From: Plantago elongata
Taxonomy: Eukaryota > Streptophyta > Magnoliopsida > Lamiales > Plantaginaceae
Direction of reading: 5' to 3'
NCBI GenBank assembly: GCA_036897095.1
Contig: JAYMSP010000050.1
Span: forward strand, 38,047-102,046
Length of the DNA stretch: 64,000 nt
The position numbers and the translations under genes were made by a program. Below, one piece after another: positions 59,564 through 64,000 of the stretch. Under the pieces are notes generated by a model. The model was not told the DNA's origin, did no database searches, and saw only the letters and a list, made by a program, of their open reading frames with translations. Every line of letters starts with the position of its first letter. Positions within the stretch are counted from its first letter, which is position 1.

Positions 59564-61693
59564 ATGGCGGCGATGGCGACAGGAGCAGTAGTACCACCAG
59601 TAGTCAAGATTGCTGCACTTTGTGGTTCTCTCCGTAAAGGCTCCTACAATCACTCTCTTCTCAATGCCGGTAATCTATCCAATTTTGGAGTATTAATTAC
59701 ATTTTCCCTTTTCTGATTATTGTGTATCTTACCTCTTCTATGTTCAATTATATACCATTTTTATCTGGTTTCTGCTTCTATGTGTTAATTGATTCAGTGC
59801 TAAGATGGATGACTAATAATGAATGTCGGTAGGAGATAACACTTTGTAAACGTATACAATTCAATGCAGCGGACTAAAATGAAATGCTAAGTGTACAATA
59901 ATAGAATCCAATTGAACGGATGGAGTACTATGCAATACTCTATTCTAGTAATAATTGTAAATGTTGCTGCCTAATTATACAGTATGTTGCTCCTGTACAC
60001 TAGTAATAATACTAAGGGCTAACGTGAATCAGTCTTTTACAATACTTGGATCACCACTATCTATCCCTTTGTGTCAAGATATATACTATACTATACTATA
60101 CTACTTCACTTGTGGAGTTGATTGTGATTTGTGTGTGTTTGTCCTTGTTCCGTTAAACTTTTTTGTGTCATCTGCCTAATCTGTACCATTGGTGATTTAG
60201 CTATGGACGTATCAAAGTCGGTGAACGGTTTGGAGATTGAGTATGTGGACATATCACCACTGCCATTTCTCAACACGGATCTTGAGGTCAATGGGAAATT
60301 CCCTGAGGCAGTGGAGGCTTTCAGAAGCAAGATTCAGGCTGCTGATAGTATACTCTTTGCATCACCTGAGTACAATTACTCTGTTACGGGTATCCAATCT
60401 GCATCTCTTGAGAACGTGGTGAAGCTCGTACTTGTTTTAGTTTGTGTATTGATTTGTTCCCGTACATTTATGCAATACTTGTGAATTGCAATGAGTTCTA
60501 TTTCTAAACAAAAATTATAGTAGTAAAAGAAGAAAGAATCGTAATTAAGGAAACTGAAGATGGACCATGTTTTAGTGTTAAAAACATGAAATTTAATAAT
60601 CTAGTTAAGATTCTGTCAAACTTTCCGTTGAAACTTTATTATCTGTCAAATGATTTACATAGTAATTCATGATATAAGCTAGCTCAAAGTTTGTTCCAAT
60701 CACTTGAAACGAGAAAACGCTCATGACTTGATTTTCAAATATAAACATAATTGGAGCTTAATGTTTATTTTGAAACGGCTAAAGGGTGACGCGAACCCCC
60801 GACCTATTGATTGGAGGTGAAGTGTCTTACTAACTGAGCTGCATTTCGTTGTATTTGTTTGAAACAACTAAAGTGTGACTCGAACCCTTGACCTATTGGT
60901 CGGAGGTGAAGCGTGTTAACAACTGAGCTGCGCTTCGTTGTCATTAGAGCTTATTGTATATGGTGGCTTTCATAAATAAACTTTGTTTTTGCAGTAGTAA
61001 TATATCACTTGAAAGACAAGACTGTACGAAGTAAAATTTGTTGGTAATTTATATAGCACTATAGATGAAACTTGGTGCAGCCATGCAGGATTTTTTTTCA
61101 AGCGCCCCCTACAGTTTCTCAACAAGGCTGCTTTCATTTGTGTGGTGCAAATGGGGACGTTGTATCAACATCTTGCTTCTATGAATTGTTCATCAATCAT
61201 TCAGTTTTACAACATGATTCCATATCGATGTTTCTGCACTACACATCTCGATGATTTTTTCATTAGCTCTGGGGAAAGCAAAATGTGTGGGGGTTAAAAT
61301 TTTAGATTCTGCATTGTCATTATACTTTGTCCATGCATATTCTGGTACGCATCATTTTCATACTAATAGTTTCATGTTTCTGAAGGACCACTGAAAAATG
61401 CTATTGACTGGGCTTCACGACCCCCCAACGTTTGGGCTGACAAATCAGCTGCAATAATAAGTGCAGGTGGAGGTTTTGGTGGGGGTAGATCACAATATCA
61501 TCTTCGCCAGATTGGTGTTTACCTGGACCTACATTTCATTAACAAGCCAGAGTTTTTCCTCAATGCATTCCAACAACCTTCAAAGTTCGATACTGAGGGC
61601 AACTTGACTGATGAAAGAACCAAGGAGAAGCTGAAAGAGGTGCTACTAGCCTTATATGCATTCACCCTGCGTCTCCAAGGCAAGTGCAACTAA
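59564..61693 (+). CDS. NQR: NADPH:quinone oxidoreductase (flavodoxin-like)
   Basis: Three inferred exons (59564-59669, 60201-60389, 61386-61693) give 200 aa, as in plant NQR. The NADPH-dependent FMN reductase fold is clear: KIAALCGSLRKGSYNHSLLNA at residues 15-35 binds the FMN phosphate, ILFASPEYNYSVTG (about 85-98) is the second flavin loop, and PLKNAIDWASRPPN is followed by IISAGGGFGGGRSQYHLRQI. It is a soluble, FMN-dependent enzyme that reduces quinones by two electrons, avoiding semiquinone radicals. The ATG at 59564 gives a short Ala-rich N-terminus; Met4 is an alternative. Intron 2 (996 bp) carries the dimeric SINE. All junctions are GT-AG. Confidence 0.93.
60765..60942 (-). mobile_element. 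Dimeric tRNA-derived SINE in NQR intron 2
   Basis: Two tRNA-like units lie head to tail with an offset of 89 bp (GAAAC at 60772 and 60861, plus strand). Each has B-box (GGGTTCG) and A-box (AGCTCAGTTR, minus strand) motifs. No target duplication separates the units. Instead, imperfect 15-bp duplications (ATTGGAGCTTAATGT and ATTAGAGCTTATTGT) flank the pair at 60750-60764 and 60943-60957, so the dimer inserted as one element. It is antisense to NQR. Confidence 0.85.
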
Positions 61694-63829
61694 CACACTG
61701 TATTGTTGAATACTTGTATGGGGCTTTGCCCTTTTTTAGTCCAGTTCTTGTTTGTTGTTGTGTTATATAAATAAAAAAATAAAAGACCAAGCTCAATGAG
61801 GGGCTTCAGGTGTGTATGTTATTGGGCCTAGTGAATCTTTCTCTTTGCACTGTGGACAATTTGCTTGCACTGGACCAAGTTAGTCCAGATTCCTAATAAC
61901 ATGAAATGTTTTACAAACACATACTTTTACAGGTATATAATCAAAATCCACTACTTTCTCAGAAGCTGTTTCAAATTGTTGCTTAGTCTATTCCCACACA
62001 CTAAGTAGGGTTGTGATACTGATACCCACCTCGATTAAGAGTGTGTAGGATGAACGCTATACAAGTATACACACACACACACTCACATGGTTCGAGTATA
62101 AACACTATACAAGTTATAAATGATTATGTTCGTGGGGGTTAGGTTCAAAGCGGATATTTTAGTCATTGATGACCTAACAGGTGATCTCTCGGTCTACCGC
62201 GGTCAGGTTAGGTCGTTACAAGTGTCTTGGATATGTAGATTAGTAAATTACAAGTGTCTTTGGATGGATATGTAGATTAGTAAAATCAAATTTGCTGGTC
62301 AAATCACATGCTTTTGTGCTATTTTATGAACATTTATTCTTGGCCATTTATAGTCCATCTGTGGTACTGAATGATGTTAAACAGTTTCTACTTTTGACCC
62401 ATTTCTTGAACTCAATCTTGCTAGATCTTCTTTAGTTCGGCGATGTGATGTTCAAGGATCTATTTTGGCTGCTTCAAATCGCCAACTATTAAAACAACAA
62501 TCAATAGATAGCATACACATTTCACTGATTTATCACATCTACTATTAAAAGTTGTGCGGCGAATATAACTTTCTTTAGCTTCCATTAGTGGACCAAAAGA
62601 TATTGGCAACAAAGTGGTCCAAAAGATTTTTGCTGCAAATATCACACACAGGCCAAAATATGCTACAAATGGTTACTCCATAAATCCTTCACCTACAGGC
62701 TGAAGCAAAGCAACAACAGATCTAGAGCACGTGTGTGTTCTTTGGAGGTCTACACACCACGTAACTAGAAATGCTCCACACCATGAAGAATTTACATTAC
62801 CGATACGTGTTGCGAACGATTTCTAGTCATAAGATCTATGAACGAATCACAAATCCGGTCCATGTAATACTTTTAGGTTTGGTAGGTATAGATTCATAAT
62901 GTTATTGTTGTTGCACTGTACTACAAATTAAGGTTTGCAAGCTGTCTCTAGGAGACTATTTTTGGTGCATAATGATCATTGATGTCTTGATGATAATAGC
63001 AAGAATGTGAAATGCACTCTATGGGTCTTTTTCCTGTCCAACAATATTGCATCACACAACTAGATTGCTCATTAATTCAATACTCTGAAGCTTTTACTGC
63101 CTTCAGTACTGTCCAGTAGCTGTTTTCATGTGGTGAGATCAAATAACACCAAGTCCGAACAATGCAATACATAAAACGGACTATATATGTTCACACAGTG
63201 TTCTATTTCGATACTTTGTTGAAGTATACTTACTTCTCAATTAACTTTTATTTCACTTTTTCTTCATGTTTACGACGTTAAGTTTGAGTTCCACTTTTAA
63301 CAAATCCGACCCACCCTCGGAGTCGACTAATCAAACAAACAGCTAATTTAAATGGACGGACCGAACCAGATCCTACAAAAATCTAAAGGAGGCGACTTGC
63401 CAGAAACAAAATGTAGTGGCTTTGTCGCCACAAAGTAGACACTCGTCCTTTTCTCGTGACAAAGTTAGATGATATGAAACATAAGCAACTGTTTATGGAC
63501 TAATCAAACATTTGTAACTTGTAACTCTGCTTCCAAGTTCCAACATTACATGATATGTATCATAAGCAACTATATTTCATGGACTAATCAAACCTAGTAC
63601 ATAATGCAAATGCTAGAAGACATGTCCTGGAAAAATGTGCCAAGTTGAGAAGAAGAATAACGAGAAAGAAGTCGTATATATGTTACCATGTGCGTTATGG
63701 TTTCCCATATTATAGGTATCCATATATTATAGATATCCATGCCATGCAATTCAACTTTGGTGTTTTGGACACTTTGATAAACTTCAGTAACCCAATCTAT
63801 CTATAATATCCATTAGTTACTACAATAAA
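61694..63829. other. Intergenic, no gene seen
   Basis: NQR 3' flank, then AT-rich DNA. A (CA)n run lies at 62071-62083. A tandem duplication of about 33 bp (TTACAAGTGTCTT...GTAGATTAGTAAA) lies at 62216-62285. No supported gene. Confidence 0.5.
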
Positions 63830-63832
63830 TAA

Positions 63833-63863
<31 letters not shown>

Positions 63864-63868
63864 TGTAT
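63830..63868. repeat. AT microsatellite
   Basis: (AT)n run of about 13 units, interrupted near 63857 and followed by ATATGTATT. Confidence 0.9.
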
Positions 63869-63869
63869 T

Positions 63870-64000
63870 AGGGACTGATTGGTATAAAATTTGAGTGGCC
63901 ATTTCTAATTAAAATTAAATTTTTTATGTACAAAATATTCAATTTGAGTGGGGAGGTGACTTATGCAGCTGTATAACAAATCGGGCCTTAAGATTCCAAC
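63870..64000. mobile_element. Possible Harbinger-like MITE, cut by the window end
   Basis: It starts GGGACTGATTGGTATAAAAT after TTA, matching the ends at 6777-7027 and 12394-12509. The other end is not in the window. Confidence 0.35.

Overview
The window is nuclear DNA of a flowering plant, almost certainly a eudicot. It is AT-rich, its genes carry many short GT-AG introns, and its proteins match plant-specific families (VQ protein, KEG-type E3 ligase, CITRX/TRX z, ORGAN SIZE RELATED, PPR). The species cannot be named from the sequence; an asterid is plausible but unproven. No bacterial, viral or CRISPR feature was seen.

Layout from left to right. The 3' part of an eIF2A gene (363-2754, +) has a Stowaway MITE in its upstream intron and a very clear U12-type intron. 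About 7.5 kb of AT-rich DNA follows, with a Harbinger-like MITE, a LINE RNase H remnant and an imperfect 195-bp tandem duplication. Next come a single-exon VQ/SIB1-like gene (10317-10769, +), 4 kb of intergenic DNA ending in a minisatellite, an annexin gene (14913-17465, +), a sphingoid long-chain-base kinase gene (20870-25366, +), 4 kb of AT-rich DNA, and a 16-exon KEEP ON GOING-like gene (29502-39501, +). A small ORGAN SIZE RELATED gene lies at 43012-43248 (+).

The right third holds a duplicated, disabled 3' piece of the CITRX gene (about 44150-45680), a mitochondrial-type PPR gene (46153-47658, -), a Helitron-like element with a minisatellite (48550 to about 49951), intact CITRX/TRX z (50558-52250, -), a divergent SecE-like plastid translocon gene (53498-55034, +), an AED3-type aspartic protease (55428-56956, -), two exon-like orphan segments near 57.3-58.1 kb, and an NADPH:quinone oxidoreductase gene (59564-61693, +).

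The genes do not form a pathway. CITRX and the SecE-like gene are a divergent pair of plastid genes. The annexin, the LCB kinase and KEG act in calcium, lipid and ABA signalling, but nothing suggests that their adjacency is functional.

The strongest unexpected signal is a family of very small tRNA-derived SINEs. Four insertions lie in introns of three genes (annexin, KEG twice, NQR). All are antisense to the host gene and flanked by target-site duplications. They occur as a 91-bp tRNA-only monomer, a roughly 106-bp monomer, a 178-bp head-to-tail dimer inserted as one unit, and a 280-bp form with extra body sequence. All exon boundaries were inferred by eye from splice sites and family similarity; there is no transcript evidence.
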